This document shows, piece by piece, positions 16,883 through 25,479 of a stretch of 64,000 nucleotides of DNA. Source of the DNA: Bradyrhizobium hereditatis. Its GTDB lineage: Bacteria > Pseudomonadota > Alphaproteobacteria > Rhizobiales > Xanthobacteraceae. The first letter of the stretch is position 1. Every line of letters starts with the position of its first letter. Both the position numbers and the translations under genes were made by a program. Location: assembly GCF_020329435.1 (NCBI RefSeq), contig NZ_JAGKJK010000009.1:186001-250000 (forward strand), in the 5' to 3' direction. The notes beneath the pieces were generated by a model. It saw only the letters and a list, made by a program, of their open reading frames with translations. It was not told the origin of the DNA and made no database searches.

Positions 16883-16932
16883 TTTGTGCGGCCCCCGGGA
16901 TGACAAACTCCGTTGCAATCCCATCTAAATAG

Positions 16933-16947
16933 TGTACAGCAAGTACA
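16933..16947. promoter_or_regulatory. Inverted repeat TGTAC-N5-GTACA upstream of the MetX-like gene
   Basis: TGTACAGCAAGTACA has exact 5-base arms and lies 27 bases before the chosen start at 16974, suitable for a dimeric regulator. The regulator is unknown. Confidence 0.35.
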
Positions 16948-16973
16948 TTAAATGCATCGTTCGGAACTGGCCC

Positions 16974-17993
16974 ATGATGCCCCGCGCCGACTATCAGATA
17001 TTCGAAGCCGGAGACGTCGAGCTTCAGTCGGGCGCGGTCTTTCCCGCGATGCAGCTCGCCTACAAGACCTACGGCACGCTGAACGCGCGGAAAGACAATG
17101 TGATTGTCTACCCGACGTCCTTCAGTGCGCAGCACAGCGATATCGAATGGCTGATCCAGCACGGCGGCGCGCTGGACCCCGATCGCTATTTCATCATCGT
17201 TCCCAACCTCTTCGGCAACGGCTTGTCTTCATCGCCGTCCAATTCTGATCTCACGCCGTTTCCGGCCGTCAGCTATCACGATGCCGTCGCGGTCCAGCGC
17301 CGCCTTCTTGAGCAGCAGTTTGGAATATCGAGGGTCGCGCTGGTCTATGGCTGGTCGATGGGCGGCATGCAGGCCTACCACTGGGCGGCCTGTCATCCCG
17401 ACATGGTGGAACGCGCGGCTGTCGTTTGCGGCAGCTCCAGATGTTCGCCCTATAACCACGTATTCCTCGAGGGTGTGAAGGCCGCGCTGACGGCGGACCC
17501 GGCCTGGCAGGATGGCCGTTTCGTTGCAAAGCCCGTGGCCGGCTTTCGGGCGATGGGACGCGTCTATGCGGGGTGGGCGATGTCGCACGCCTATTACCGG
17601 GACGAGATCTGGCGCGAGGCCGGCTTTACGAGCCTCGAAGATTACCTCGCACGATCATGGGACGTCGCCTTCGCGCGGCGTGACGCCAACGATCTGCTGG
17701 CGCAGATCGATATCTGGCAGCGTGGCGATATCAGCCAATGCCCCGAATTCGGCGGCGACATTGACCGCGCGCTCGCCGCGATCAGGGCGCGGGTGTTGTT
17801 GATGCCGGGGCAGACGGATCGCTACTTCGACATGCGCGACAACGAGACCGAGCTCGGCCGCCTCGTCAATGCAAGGTCAGCCGAACTCCATCCGATTCCT
17901 TCGATCCACGGACACCGCGCTGGAAACCCCATCAACAATCCCGCAGACCGCGACTTCATCAATGCCGAAATCTCGGCGCTGCTGCAGCGCTGA
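16974..17993 (+). CDS. MetX-like alpha/beta-fold hydrolase or acyltransferase
   Basis: 339 residues of the homoserine O-acetyltransferase-like alpha/beta hydrolase group. The nucleophile elbow is GWSMGGMQ with Ser128; a late Asp (GQTDRYF) and His (SIHGHRAGNP) complete a triad. The N-terminus MQLAYKTYGTLNARKDNVIVYPTSFS is typical. True MetX proteins have a characteristic Arg and a longer lid for homoserine; this shorter protein is more likely one of the hydrolase-like relatives often annotated as homoserine acetyltransferase. It is followed after 25 bases by a fatty acid desaturase. Either ATG at 16974 or 16977 could be the start. Confidence 0.8.
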   Translation: MMPRADYQIFEAGDVELQSGAVFPAMQLAYKTYGTLNARKDNVIVYPTSFSAQHSDIEWLIQHGGALDPDRYFIIVPNLFGNGLSSSPSNSDLTPFPAVSYHDAVAVQRRLLEQQFGISRVALVYGWSMGGMQAYHWAACHPDMVERAAVVCGSSRCSPYNHVFLEGVKAALTADPAWQDGRFVAKPVAGFRAMGRVYAGWAMSHAYYRDEIWREAGFTSLEDYLARSWDVAFARRDANDLLAQIDIWQRGDISQCPEFGGDIDRALAAIRARVLLMPGQTDRYFDMRDNETELGRLVNARSAELHPIPSIHGHRAGNPINNPADRDFINAEISALLQR

Positions 17994-18018
17994 AATCATC
18001 CCGGAGGCGATAGCGACC

Positions 18019-18978
18019 ATGAGCACAGCAGTTACCGCAACGGGAGAGAAGCCGCTCACACCGGCCGAGCTGCGCGCGCTGTCGGTGCGATCGAACCTGC
18101 CCGGCATCATTCGCGCGGCCAGCCACTACGGCGCAATCGCTGTCTTCGGTACGCTGATCTGGCTGGTCGCCTCGACCTATGGCCTGCTCTGGGCGATGCC
18201 GCTGATTGTCGTGCAGGGCTATTTCGTCGCCTTCCTGTTCATGGTCGTGCACGAGACCGCTCACAAGACAGCGTTTCGCAGCCGCGCGCTCAACCTCGTA
18301 GTCGGCCATCTGTCTTCATTCGCGATCGGGCTGCCTTACGAATATTACTGCCTGTTCCACTGGGACCACCACCGCTACACGCAGGATCCGGACAGGGATC
18401 CGGAACTGCTGGTTGGCCCGATGCCCGCCTCGGATACAGAGCTCGCGATCGCCTATACGGGTCTTCGGCAGGTCGCCTTCCGGGTAGGGCTGATGCTTCG
18501 CCATGCCTTCACCGGCAACGCCTCCGCACCCTGGATTCCCGAAGGCAAGCGCCACATCGTCGTGAAGGAGGCGCGCCTCTATGTCGCCGGTTATGCGGCG
18601 CTGCTGCTCGCCTCATTCGCGCTCCATACGACGCTTTTGCTCTGGATCTGGATCGTTCCCCTGATCGTCGGCCAGTTGTTCCTGCGGCCCTATCTCTATG
18701 CCGAGCACACCGGCTGTGATCGGACGCGCAGCGCTTTCCGGAACACCCGCACCACCTATACCGGCATGGTCATGAAGTGGTTTGCATGGAACATGCCCTA
18801 CCATGTCGAGCACCACGCCTATCCCTCGATCCCGTTTCACGCATTGCCGAAGCTGAATCGGATTGTTGCCGACCAGATTGTTTATCGGGGGAAGGGCTAC
18901 CGGGCCGTGACGCGCGAGACATGGATGTGGTTCCGCCGTGCGCGACGGGACGCAGCCCGTGGCGTCAGCGGCTCCTGA
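18019..18978 (+). CDS. Membrane fatty acid desaturase
   Basis: 319 residues, with four or more hydrophobic helices and the three histidine clusters that bind the di-iron centre: HETAHK (from about residue 78), HWDHHR and HVEHHAYP. Such enzymes desaturate or hydroxylate acyl lipids or carotenoid-like substrates in the inner membrane using O2 and electrons from ferredoxin or cytochrome. The ATG at 18019 has GGAGG at 18003-18007. It overlaps by 14 bases, tail to tail, with the TetR gene. Confidence 0.88.
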   Translation: MSTAVTATGEKPLTPAELRALSVRSNLPGIIRAASHYGAIAVFGTLIWLVASTYGLLWAMPLIVVQGYFVAFLFMVVHETAHKTAFRSRALNLVVGHLSSFAIGLPYEYYCLFHWDHHRYTQDPDRDPELLVGPMPASDTELAIAYTGLRQVAFRVGLMLRHAFTGNASAPWIPEGKRHIVVKEARLYVAGYAALLLASFALHTTLLLWIWIVPLIVGQLFLRPYLYAEHTGCDRTRSAFRNTRTTYTGMVMKWFAWNMPYHVEHHAYPSIPFHALPKLNRIVADQIVYRGKGYRAVTRETWMWFRRARRDAARGVSGS

Positions 18979-19576
18979 TCATCAGCAGGGTCTCAACGAG
19001 ATTGCGGGCCTGCGCCGGCGAGATCGGCTTGATTCCGAAGATGTAGCGGTAGAACAGGCTTCCATAGATCGCGTCGTACAGGTCCTCCGGCGTCCCGGCA
19101 GCGCCGACGCTGCCGTCCTGCTGGCCGGCGGCGATCAATTCGACCAGCGCGGTTCTTCGATACCTGAGATAGCGCTCGTAGAAGATCTCGGCAGACCCGG
19201 TGTTCGAGATGCACTCGGAGATCACGGCGAGCTGCACCTTGCCAAATTCACCCTGCAGCGCTTTTGCATAAGCCGCGGCGTGAGTTCGGAGGCGGTCTGC
19301 CGCTGTGCCTGATGTCGGCAGCGGCAGCATCAGCGAAGCATGGTTCAGGAACGCGTCGATCAGCAGCGCCTCTCGCGACGGCCACCATTTGTAGATGGTC
19401 ATTTTCGAGACGTTGGAGTGCCGCGCAACCGCGTCGATGCTGGTGGCGGCAAGCCCCGTGGTCGCCATCAGCGTGTAGGCGCTTTGCAGAATGGCATTCG
19501 TTGTTTCAGCAGAGCGGGGGCGACCACGGCGCGTTGCCGCCGTATCGCCATCCGCTTCGATCCTGCCCCTCGCCAT
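18965..19576 (-). CDS. TetR-family transcriptional regulator
   Basis: 203 residues. The N-terminal helix-turn-helix is RGRPRSAETTNAILQSAYTLMATTGLAATSIDAVARHSNVSKMTIYKWWPSREALLIDAF, followed by a helical ligand domain. The ATG at 19574-19576 follows GGGAAG on the minus strand; upstream extension would run into the VOC gene. It lies downstream of that VOC gene in the same direction, with 37 bases between them. A TetR-like dyad lies upstream of the VOC gene, so regulator and VOC protein may be co-transcribed and autoregulated. Confidence 0.88.
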   Translation of the reverse strand: MARGRIEADGDTAATRRGRPRSAETTNAILQSAYTLMATTGLAATSIDAVARHSNVSKMTIYKWWPSREALLIDAFLNHASLMLPLPTSGTAADRLRTHAAAYAKALQGEFGKVQLAVISECISNTGSAEIFYERYLRYRRTALVELIAAGQQDGSVGAAGTPEDLYDAIYGSLFYRYIFGIKPISPAQARNLVETLLMIRSR

Positions 19577-19613
19577 GTCCGGCTTCCCGATGCAGCAAGT
19601 CCGGTGCTGCAGG

Positions 19614-20468
19614 CTACGCCTTGACGAAGGCGAGCAACGTGCCGTTGCCCTCCGCCGGAGGCACGACAATGCCACCAGCGCTTTTCACACCGGCAGCACC
19701 GAGCGCTTTCTCCGCCGCTGCAACATCAGCCACGATCACGAGCCCCGCGCCGCCGCGCTCGGGCAGGCCCGCCAGCGACACGCCGGGATAGCGCTTGCCG
19801 AGCTGATCCTTGGTCAGGAATGCGAAGTCCGCGCGGTCGCCGCCTGAAGGCACCGCGACAGCGCCATCGGACTCGTTGCGAACCTCACGATCGATCAGCT
19901 TGGACATATGCGCCGCCTCCTTGGCCGGATCCGGCGCGACGATAAGCACTTGCTTCAGGCGTTTGGCGCCGTTGGCATGTCGCATCAGTTCGGGGATCCA
20001 CACCGTCTCGCGCGTCTTGTGCTGGCAGGCAAAGATGCGCACGCCGCCGGGCGCTTCCACTGTCGGCCATTGAAAGGTCCGGAATCGCGCCGCAGCTTCC
20101 GTGCCATCAGGCAGCGTGACCGGCCGCTCGAAATCCGTCGGGCCAATAGGGACATAACCACGCGCGAGAATTTCTTCCGCGCCCTGCGCCGAGTTCACGG
20201 CGGTGAAAGCAATACGCTCGATGCCTTCACCGTGCTTTTCGAGAAACGCCCGCGCTGGCTCATTATGTTCGGTCGGCCTGAGCACGCCGAGCAATTCCAT
20301 GTAGTCGGGGTCGAACATAATGGTGTAGTTGCCCGATCCCATATGCGCGCTGTGGGTGCCGCGCGGCGACACAGTGAAGCCGAGCCGCTTGTAGTTTTCG
20401 GCTGATTTGTCGAGGTCCTTCACCATGATCACGGCGTGATCGATTCCGATGACGTTTTTGAGTGCCAC
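19614..20468 (-). CDS. VOC-superfamily (glyoxalase-like) protein
   Basis: 284 residues made of two related vicinal-oxygen-chelate modules. The first begins GIDHAVIMVKDLDKSAENYKRLGFTVSPRGTH and includes the metal-ligand pattern His-8 with Glu in DPDYMELLG; the later half contains GVRIFACQHKTRETVW. It falls near the Glyoxalase_3-like group of hydrolases and dioxygenases. The reaction is unknown. It is probably co-transcribed with the TetR gene, which suggests a role in handling a small aromatic or hydrophobic inducer. Confidence 0.8.
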   Translation of the reverse strand: MALKNVIGIDHAVIMVKDLDKSAENYKRLGFTVSPRGTHSAHMGSGNYTIMFDPDYMELLGVLRPTEHNEPARAFLEKHGEGIERIAFTAVNSAQGAEEILARGYVPIGPTDFERPVTLPDGTEAAARFRTFQWPTVEAPGGVRIFACQHKTRETVWIPELMRHANGAKRLKQVLIVAPDPAKEAAHMSKLIDREVRNESDGAVAVPSGGDRADFAFLTKDQLGKRYPGVSLAGLPERGGAGLVIVADVAAAEKALGAAGVKSAGGIVVPPAEGNGTLLAFVKA

Positions 20469-20488
20469 TCTCTTGTTTCCCTAGAGCT

Positions 20489-20522
20489 GGTTAGGGCGCT
20501 AAACTAACCAGAACGGTCAGTT
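20489..20522. promoter_or_regulatory. TetR-type operator between the VOC and amine oxidase genes
   Basis: AACTAACC (20502-20509) and GGTCAGTT (20515-20522) form an inverted repeat with one mismatch and a 5-base spacer. An overlapping dyad, GGTTAG (20489-20494) with CTAACC (20504-20509), extends it. This is the shape of AcrR/TetR operators and lies between divergent genes. Confidence 0.55.
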
Positions 20523-20542
20523 GGCCGCAAGAAAGGATACCG

Positions 20543-21847
20543 ATGAATATGAGTGACGTCCGCTGGCCCAATTCGCTGTGGGCGGCCGTGACGCCTTCAG
20601 GGCCCGAAATGCCCGAACTGACCGGCACGCAGCAGGCGGACGTGATCGTGGTCGGCGGCGGTTTCACCGGACTTTCCACCGCGCTGCATCTGCGCGAGGC
20701 GGGGGTCGATGTCGCGATCGTCGAAGCCGCGGAGCCGGGCTGGGGCGCCTCGGGCCGCAACAACGGGCAGGTGATCCCGACGCTGTCGCGGCCCGATCCG
20801 GAGGATATCATTGCCAAGCACGGCGAGGCCGGAGAACGCTTTGTCGCCATGCTGCGCGACAGCGCTTCCTATCTGTTCGATGTGACGAGACGCTACAAGA
20901 TCGACGCGGAGGGCGAACAGGCCGGCTGGGTGCAACCCGTGCATTCGCCCGGCCGCATCAAGATTGCGGAACGCCGCGTCCGGCAATGGTCGAAGTTTGG
21001 CGCGCCCGTCGAGTTGCTCTCGCGCGAGCAGACGCGCGACATGCTGGGATCGGACGCGTGGTTCGGCGGCTTCTGGAACAGGACCGGCGGCCACATCAAT
21101 CCGCTGGCACTGGCGCGCGGCCTTGCGCGTACCGCGCTCGATCTCGGCGCGCGCATCTACGCGCGATCGCCGGCCGAAAGTTTCGAGCGGCGCAACGACC
21201 GCTGGGTGGTGAAAACCGCAAAGGGCGAGATTTCCGGCCGCGCCCTGGTGATGGCCACCAACGCCTATAGCGGCGAGTTTTCGAAATCGCTGGTGCCGCA
21301 AATTGCACGCGAGATAATGCCGGTATTGTCCTGGCAGATGGCGACGCAACCTCTGTCCGACAACGTCCGCAAGACCATCATCCCGGGACGGCAGGCGATG
21401 TCGGATACCCACGGCGAGCTTTACTTCGCGCGCTACGACGCGCGAAACCGTCTTGTCACCGGCGGCGCGGTGCTCGGCCCCGGCAACAAGGTCGGGCGCA
21501 TCAAGGCGCGCGTCACCGAACGGCTGCAGCGGCTGTGGCCGCAGATCGGCGAAGTCTCGTTCGACTATGTCTGGAACGGCTACGTCGGCATGACGGCGGA
21601 CTTCTTGCCGCGCATCCACAAGCTCGGGCCCAATGCGTTCGGCTGGACCGGCTGCAACGGCCGCGCCGTCGCGCTGACGATTCCGCTAGGTAATGAACTG
21701 GCAAAGGCCGTCCGCGGCGTGCCGGATAACGAACTGGCGCTGCCGTTCACCGAGCCGGTGCCCATCGTTGCCCACGGCATCCTGCGCAAGCTCGCACCGC
21801 TGATGCTGCTGGTCTATCGCCACCGAGATGCGAGGGAGATGGCGTGA
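20543..21847 (+). CDS. DAO-family FAD oxidoreductase (PuuB-like amine/amino acid oxidase)
   Basis: 434 residues. The FAD-binding motif VIVVGGGFTGLSTALHLREAG begins near residue 34, followed by GWGASGRNNGQVIP and a C-terminal GWTGCNGRAVALTIPLGNELA FAD contact. These features match gamma-glutamylputrescine oxidase and related D-amino-acid or glycine-type oxidases, which release aldehyde or keto acid, ammonia and H2O2. AAAGGA lies 5 bases before the ATG. It is divergent from the VOC-TetR unit with a TetR-like dyad between, so it is a likely target of that regulator. Confidence 0.85.
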   Translation: MNMSDVRWPNSLWAAVTPSGPEMPELTGTQQADVIVVGGGFTGLSTALHLREAGVDVAIVEAAEPGWGASGRNNGQVIPTLSRPDPEDIIAKHGEAGERFVAMLRDSASYLFDVTRRYKIDAEGEQAGWVQPVHSPGRIKIAERRVRQWSKFGAPVELLSREQTRDMLGSDAWFGGFWNRTGGHINPLALARGLARTALDLGARIYARSPAESFERRNDRWVVKTAKGEISGRALVMATNAYSGEFSKSLVPQIAREIMPVLSWQMATQPLSDNVRKTIIPGRQAMSDTHGELYFARYDARNRLVTGGAVLGPGNKVGRIKARVTERLQRLWPQIGEVSFDYVWNGYVGMTADFLPRIHKLGPNAFGWTGCNGRAVALTIPLGNELAKAVRGVPDNELALPFTEPVPIVAHGILRKLAPLMLLVYRHRDAREMA

Positions 21848-21852
21848 TCGTT

Positions 21853-21990
21853 CTTCTCCCTCTCGCCGTCCTTTACGGGGAGAGGGTCGGGGTGAGGGGC
21901 TCTCTCCGCGGATCCGGATCTACGTTTGAATGCGCGGAAGCAGCCCCTCACCCCAACCCTCTCCCCGCGAAGAGCGGGGAGAGGGAGAGG
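21853..21990. repeat. Inverted pair of CT-rich palindromic repeats
   Basis: Two copies of a roughly 48-base element in opposite orientation (21853-21900 and 21943-21990), each with inner palindromes of CTCCC/GGGAG and a CCCCTCACCCC block. They fill the gap between two tail-to-tail genes and could act as a two-way terminator. Elements of this look are common in many proteobacterial genomes. Confidence 0.7.
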
Positions 21991-22014
21991 CGACACCATC
22001 GCCGGATCATAGCG

Positions 22015-23646
22015 CTACACCGCCTCCGTCGCGTGCTCCCGCGCAAATTCGCCGCCCGGGATCGAGTCGAGCAGCGCCTGCGTATAGGGATGCTGCGGAT
22101 TGCCGAATACCTCCGCCGCGCGGCCGTGTTCCACCACCTCACCATCCTTCATGACAGCGACGAGGTCGCAGATTTGCGCGGCAACCCGCAGATCATGTGT
22201 GATGAAGACGATCGACAACCCCAGCCGCGCCCGTAATTCAGCCAGCAGCTTCAGCACCTGCGCCTGCACGGAGACATCGAGCGCGGATACCGGCTCGTCC
22301 GCTACCAGCACATCCGGCTTCAGCGCCAATGCGCGGGCGAGGCCGATGCGCTGGCGTTGGCCGCCGGAGAATTCGTGCGGATAGCGGTCGCCGGCTGAAG
22401 GGTCGAGCCCGACGAGAGCGAACAATTCCCTGGCATTGGCAATCGCTTCGGCCCGCGGCGTGCCGTGCACGATCGGGCCTTGCGCCACCAGTTCTGCCGC
22501 CTTGCGGCGCGGATTGAGCGAAGCGAACGGGTCCTGAAACACCATCTGGATGTGCTGCGTCTCGCGGCGAACTTTCTCGCGCGGCATTTTCGCCCAGTCG
22601 TTGCCGTCGAGCACGATCGATCCGGCATCCGGATCGATCAGCCGCACGATGCAGCGCGCCAGCGTCGATTTGCCGGAACCGGATTCGCCGACGATGCCTA
22701 GCGTCGCGCCGCGCGGCAGGTTGAGCGAGACATTCTTCACGGCCGGGGTCACCCGCGCGCCGCGCCCGAGAAAGCCGCCGGTGCGGTAAGTTTTCGAGAC
22801 ATCCGTGATCGTCAGGATGTTGTCGGCGGCAAGCGCCCGAGGTGGCGGCGCCTTCAGCGGCGGGACGGCGGCAATGAGCTGCTTGGTGTAGGCATGCTGC
22901 GGATGGTGCAGCACGTCTGATGCCGTGCCCTGTTCGACGATGACGCCGTGCTGCATCACCACGACGCGGTCGGCGATCTCGGCCACCACGCCGAAATCAT
23001 GGGTGATGAACATCACCGCGGTCCTGTGGCGCTGCTGCAGGTCGCGGACCAGTTTCAGGATCTGCGCCTGCGTGGTGACATCGAGCGCGGTGGTCGGCTC
23101 GTCGGCGATCAGCAGCTTTGGATCGAGCGCCAGCGCCATGGCGATCATGGCGCGCTGGCGCTGGCCGCCGGACAATTCATGCGGATAGGCTTTCGCCGCT
23201 ACCTTGGGATCGGGAATGCGGACATCCGCCAGCAGCGCCAGCACCCGCGCATTGATCTCGGCCTTGGGCAGGTCGGTATGGATCGAGAACATCTCGGCGA
23301 TCTGGTCGCCGATGGTGCGCAGCGGATTGAGCGCCGTCATCGGCTCCTGGAAGATCATGGCAATGTCGTCGCCGCGCACCTCGCGCATCTCGGCGAGGGA
23401 GACCGCGCAGAGATCGCGGCCCTCGAACATCACCCTCCCGCCGTCGATCGTCACCTCGTTGGGCAACAAGCGCATGACGGCATTTGCCATCATCGACTTG
23501 CCGGAGCCGGATTCGCCGACCACGCACAGGATCTCGTTGGAGGCGATGTCGAGCGACACGCCCCTGAGGGCATGCGTTCGGTCGGCGCCGGCGGGCAGGC
23601 GGACGCTCAGGCGGTCGAGCGAGAGGATGGTCTCGTGCTCGCTCAT
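22015..23646 (-). CDS. Dipeptide/oligopeptide ABC transporter ATPase, two ATP-binding domains fused
   Basis: 543 residues holding two complete nucleotide-binding domains of the DppD and DppF types in tandem. Each has a Walker A motif (GESGSGKS), a signature (LSGGQRQR and FSGGQRQR) and a Walker B followed by ADEPTTALD or ADEPVSALD. Such GsiA/YejF-like fusions supply both ATPases of a peptide, opine, nickel or glutathione importer. The ATG at 23646 overlaps the stop of the permease gene (ATGA). It is the last gene of a four-gene operon on this strand. Confidence 0.92.
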   Translation of the reverse strand: MSEHETILSLDRLSVRLPAGADRTHALRGVSLDIASNEILCVVGESGSGKSMMANAVMRLLPNEVTIDGGRVMFEGRDLCAVSLAEMREVRGDDIAMIFQEPMTALNPLRTIGDQIAEMFSIHTDLPKAEINARVLALLADVRIPDPKVAAKAYPHELSGGQRQRAMIAMALALDPKLLIADEPTTALDVTTQAQILKLVRDLQQRHRTAVMFITHDFGVVAEIADRVVVMQHGVIVEQGTASDVLHHPQHAYTKQLIAAVPPLKAPPPRALAADNILTITDVSKTYRTGGFLGRGARVTPAVKNVSLNLPRGATLGIVGESGSGKSTLARCIVRLIDPDAGSIVLDGNDWAKMPREKVRRETQHIQMVFQDPFASLNPRRKAAELVAQGPIVHGTPRAEAIANARELFALVGLDPSAGDRYPHEFSGGQRQRIGLARALALKPDVLVADEPVSALDVSVQAQVLKLLAELRARLGLSIVFITHDLRVAAQICDLVAVMKDGEVVEHGRAAEVFGNPQHPYTQALLDSIPGGEFAREHATEAV

Positions 23647-24473
23647 CGGCCTTTCAGCCTCGGATTGAGCGCATCGTTGAGGCCCTGGCCGACCAGCGAC
23701 ACCGCAAGCACGGTGACGAGGATGGCAATCCCGGGAATCGCCGAGACGTACCACTGCACGCGGAGCACATCGCGCCCGAGGCCGATCAGATTGCCCCACG
23801 ACGCCACGTTCGGATCGGACAGCCGGAGAAACGCGAGCGCGCTCTCGAGCAGGATTGCGACCGCCATTACCACGCTGGCATAGACGATGACCGGCGGTAG
23901 GGCATTGGGCAGGATCTCGCCGAAGATCAGCTGGCTGTTCTTCATGCCAAGCGTGCGGCCGGCCTGGACGAACTCGCGGTTACGCAAGGAGAGGAATTCC
24001 GCGCGGGTCAGCCGCGCCGGCGCCGGCCACGACACCACGCCGACCGCGATGGTGACAGTCGTCAGTGTCGAGCCGAATACGGCGACCAGCACCAGCAGCA
24101 GCACGAAGTTCGGCAGCGTCTGGAACGCTTCGGTGATCCGCATCAGCACATTGTCGACCCAGCCGCCGTAATAGCCGGCGAACGCGCCGACGAGGATGCC
24201 GATCAGGATCGCAATCGCGGTGGCAACCCCGCCGATCAATAGCGAGATCCGCGCGCCATAGAAAATCTGCGCGGCGATATCGCGGCCGGAATTGTCGGTG
24301 CCGAGCAGGAAGCGCGGGTTGGAGAACGGCCAGACCAGCGGCCGGCCGGCGAGCGCCAAGGGATCGCGCGGATAGAGCCAGCCGGCCGAGACCGCCATAG
24401 CGATCACGATCAGCAGCAGGATCAGGCCGGCGACCGCGGCGGGGCTTCGGAAGTAGCGCTTGACCGCATCCAT
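23643..24473 (-). CDS. DppC-type ABC transporter permease
   Basis: 276 residues with an N-terminal helix and a binding-protein-dependent permease domain of about five further helices. EAA-loop features are seen in FVQAGRTLGMKNSQLIFGEILPN. The ATG at 24471-24473, 4 bases after the preceding permease, is preferred over an upstream ATG that would lie inside that gene. It forms the membrane channel with the DppB-type partner. Confidence 0.9.
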   Translation of the reverse strand: MDAVKRYFRSPAAVAGLILLLIVIAMAVSAGWLYPRDPLALAGRPLVWPFSNPRFLLGTDNSGRDIAAQIFYGARISLLIGGVATAIAILIGILVGAFAGYYGGWVDNVLMRITEAFQTLPNFVLLLVLVAVFGSTLTTVTIAVGVVSWPAPARLTRAEFLSLRNREFVQAGRTLGMKNSQLIFGEILPNALPPVIVYASVVMAVAILLESALAFLRLSDPNVASWGNLIGLGRDVLRVQWYVSAIPGIAILVTVLAVSLVGQGLNDALNPRLKGR

Positions 24474-24477
24474 GACG

Positions 24478-25455
24478 CTAGCCCTCCGCCATGATGCGCG
24501 GATCGAGCCGCGCATAGATGAGGTCGACGATGAAGTTCACGGTGATGACCAGCAGCGCGGAGACGAAGACGATGCCGAGTAGCGTGTTGAGGTCGCGCTG
24601 CACCACCGATTCATAGGCGAGCCGGCCGAGGCCCGGCAGCGAGAACACGCTTTCGACCACCACCGATCCGCCCAGCATGGTGCCGGCCTGCAGCCCGATC
24701 AGTGTCACCATCGGGAGCAACGCGTTGCGCAGCACGTGCCGCGTCACCACGCGCGTCTCGTCCAGGCCCTTGGCGCGCGCGGTGCGGACGTAGTCGAGAT
24801 TGAGCACCTCCAGCATCGAGGCGCGCATGATGCGGAGGTAAATGGCGAGGAAGATCAGCCCAAGGGTCAGCGTCGGCAGCACCAGATGGCTTGCGATATC
24901 GAGCGCGCGCCAGATGCCGGTTCGCGCCGCGCCGATGTCCTCGAAGCCGCCGGGCGGCAGCCATTGCAGGTAGACCGAAAACACCACAATCGCCATCAGC
25001 CCGAACCAGAATGAGGGCGTCGCGTAGAAGATCAGACCGAGGGTGGAGATCAGCGTATCAGGCCAGCGGTTGACGCCGCGGGCCGCGATCACGCCGAATA
25101 CGAGACCGAAGAAGAACGCGAATGACAGCGAGGCCGTCATCAACAGGATGGTCGGCGGCAGCCGTTCCAGGATCACCGATGCCACCGGCTTGCCGTAGAT
25201 CGAGGAAAAGCCGAGATCGAGCCGCACCAGCCGCCAGAGATAGTTGCCGAGCTGCGCCGGGATCGAGAGGTCGAGCCCGTAGAATTTGCGCAGCTCGCGG
25301 GCGGTTGCGGCATCGCCGCCGCCCATCTGCGCCATCATGGCGTCCACAGTGTCGCCCGGCGCGAACTGCAAGAGCAGGAACACGCCGATCAGGATCAGAA
25401 CGAGGGTCGGGATCGAGGCGGCCAAACGCCGCCCCGCAAGGTTCAGGATGCGCAT
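24478..25455 (-). CDS. DppB-type ABC transporter permease
   Basis: 325 residues with about six helices. It shows the typical start RLAASIPTLVLILIGVFLLLQFAPGD and the EAA loop DYVRTARAKGLDETRVVTRH. It lies 24 bases downstream of the binding-protein gene and completes the peptide-type importer with the DppC-type permease and the fused ATPase. Confidence 0.92.
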   Translation of the reverse strand: MRILNLAGRRLAASIPTLVLILIGVFLLLQFAPGDTVDAMMAQMGGGDAATARELRKFYGLDLSIPAQLGNYLWRLVRLDLGFSSIYGKPVASVILERLPPTILLMTASLSFAFFFGLVFGVIAARGVNRWPDTLISTLGLIFYATPSFWFGLMAIVVFSVYLQWLPPGGFEDIGAARTGIWRALDIASHLVLPTLTLGLIFLAIYLRIMRASMLEVLNLDYVRTARAKGLDETRVVTRHVLRNALLPMVTLIGLQAGTMLGGSVVVESVFSLPGLGRLAYESVVQRDLNTLLGIVFVSALLVITVNFIVDLIYARLDPRIMAEG

Positions 25456-25479
25456 AGACCTATCTTGGCGGATATCGGC

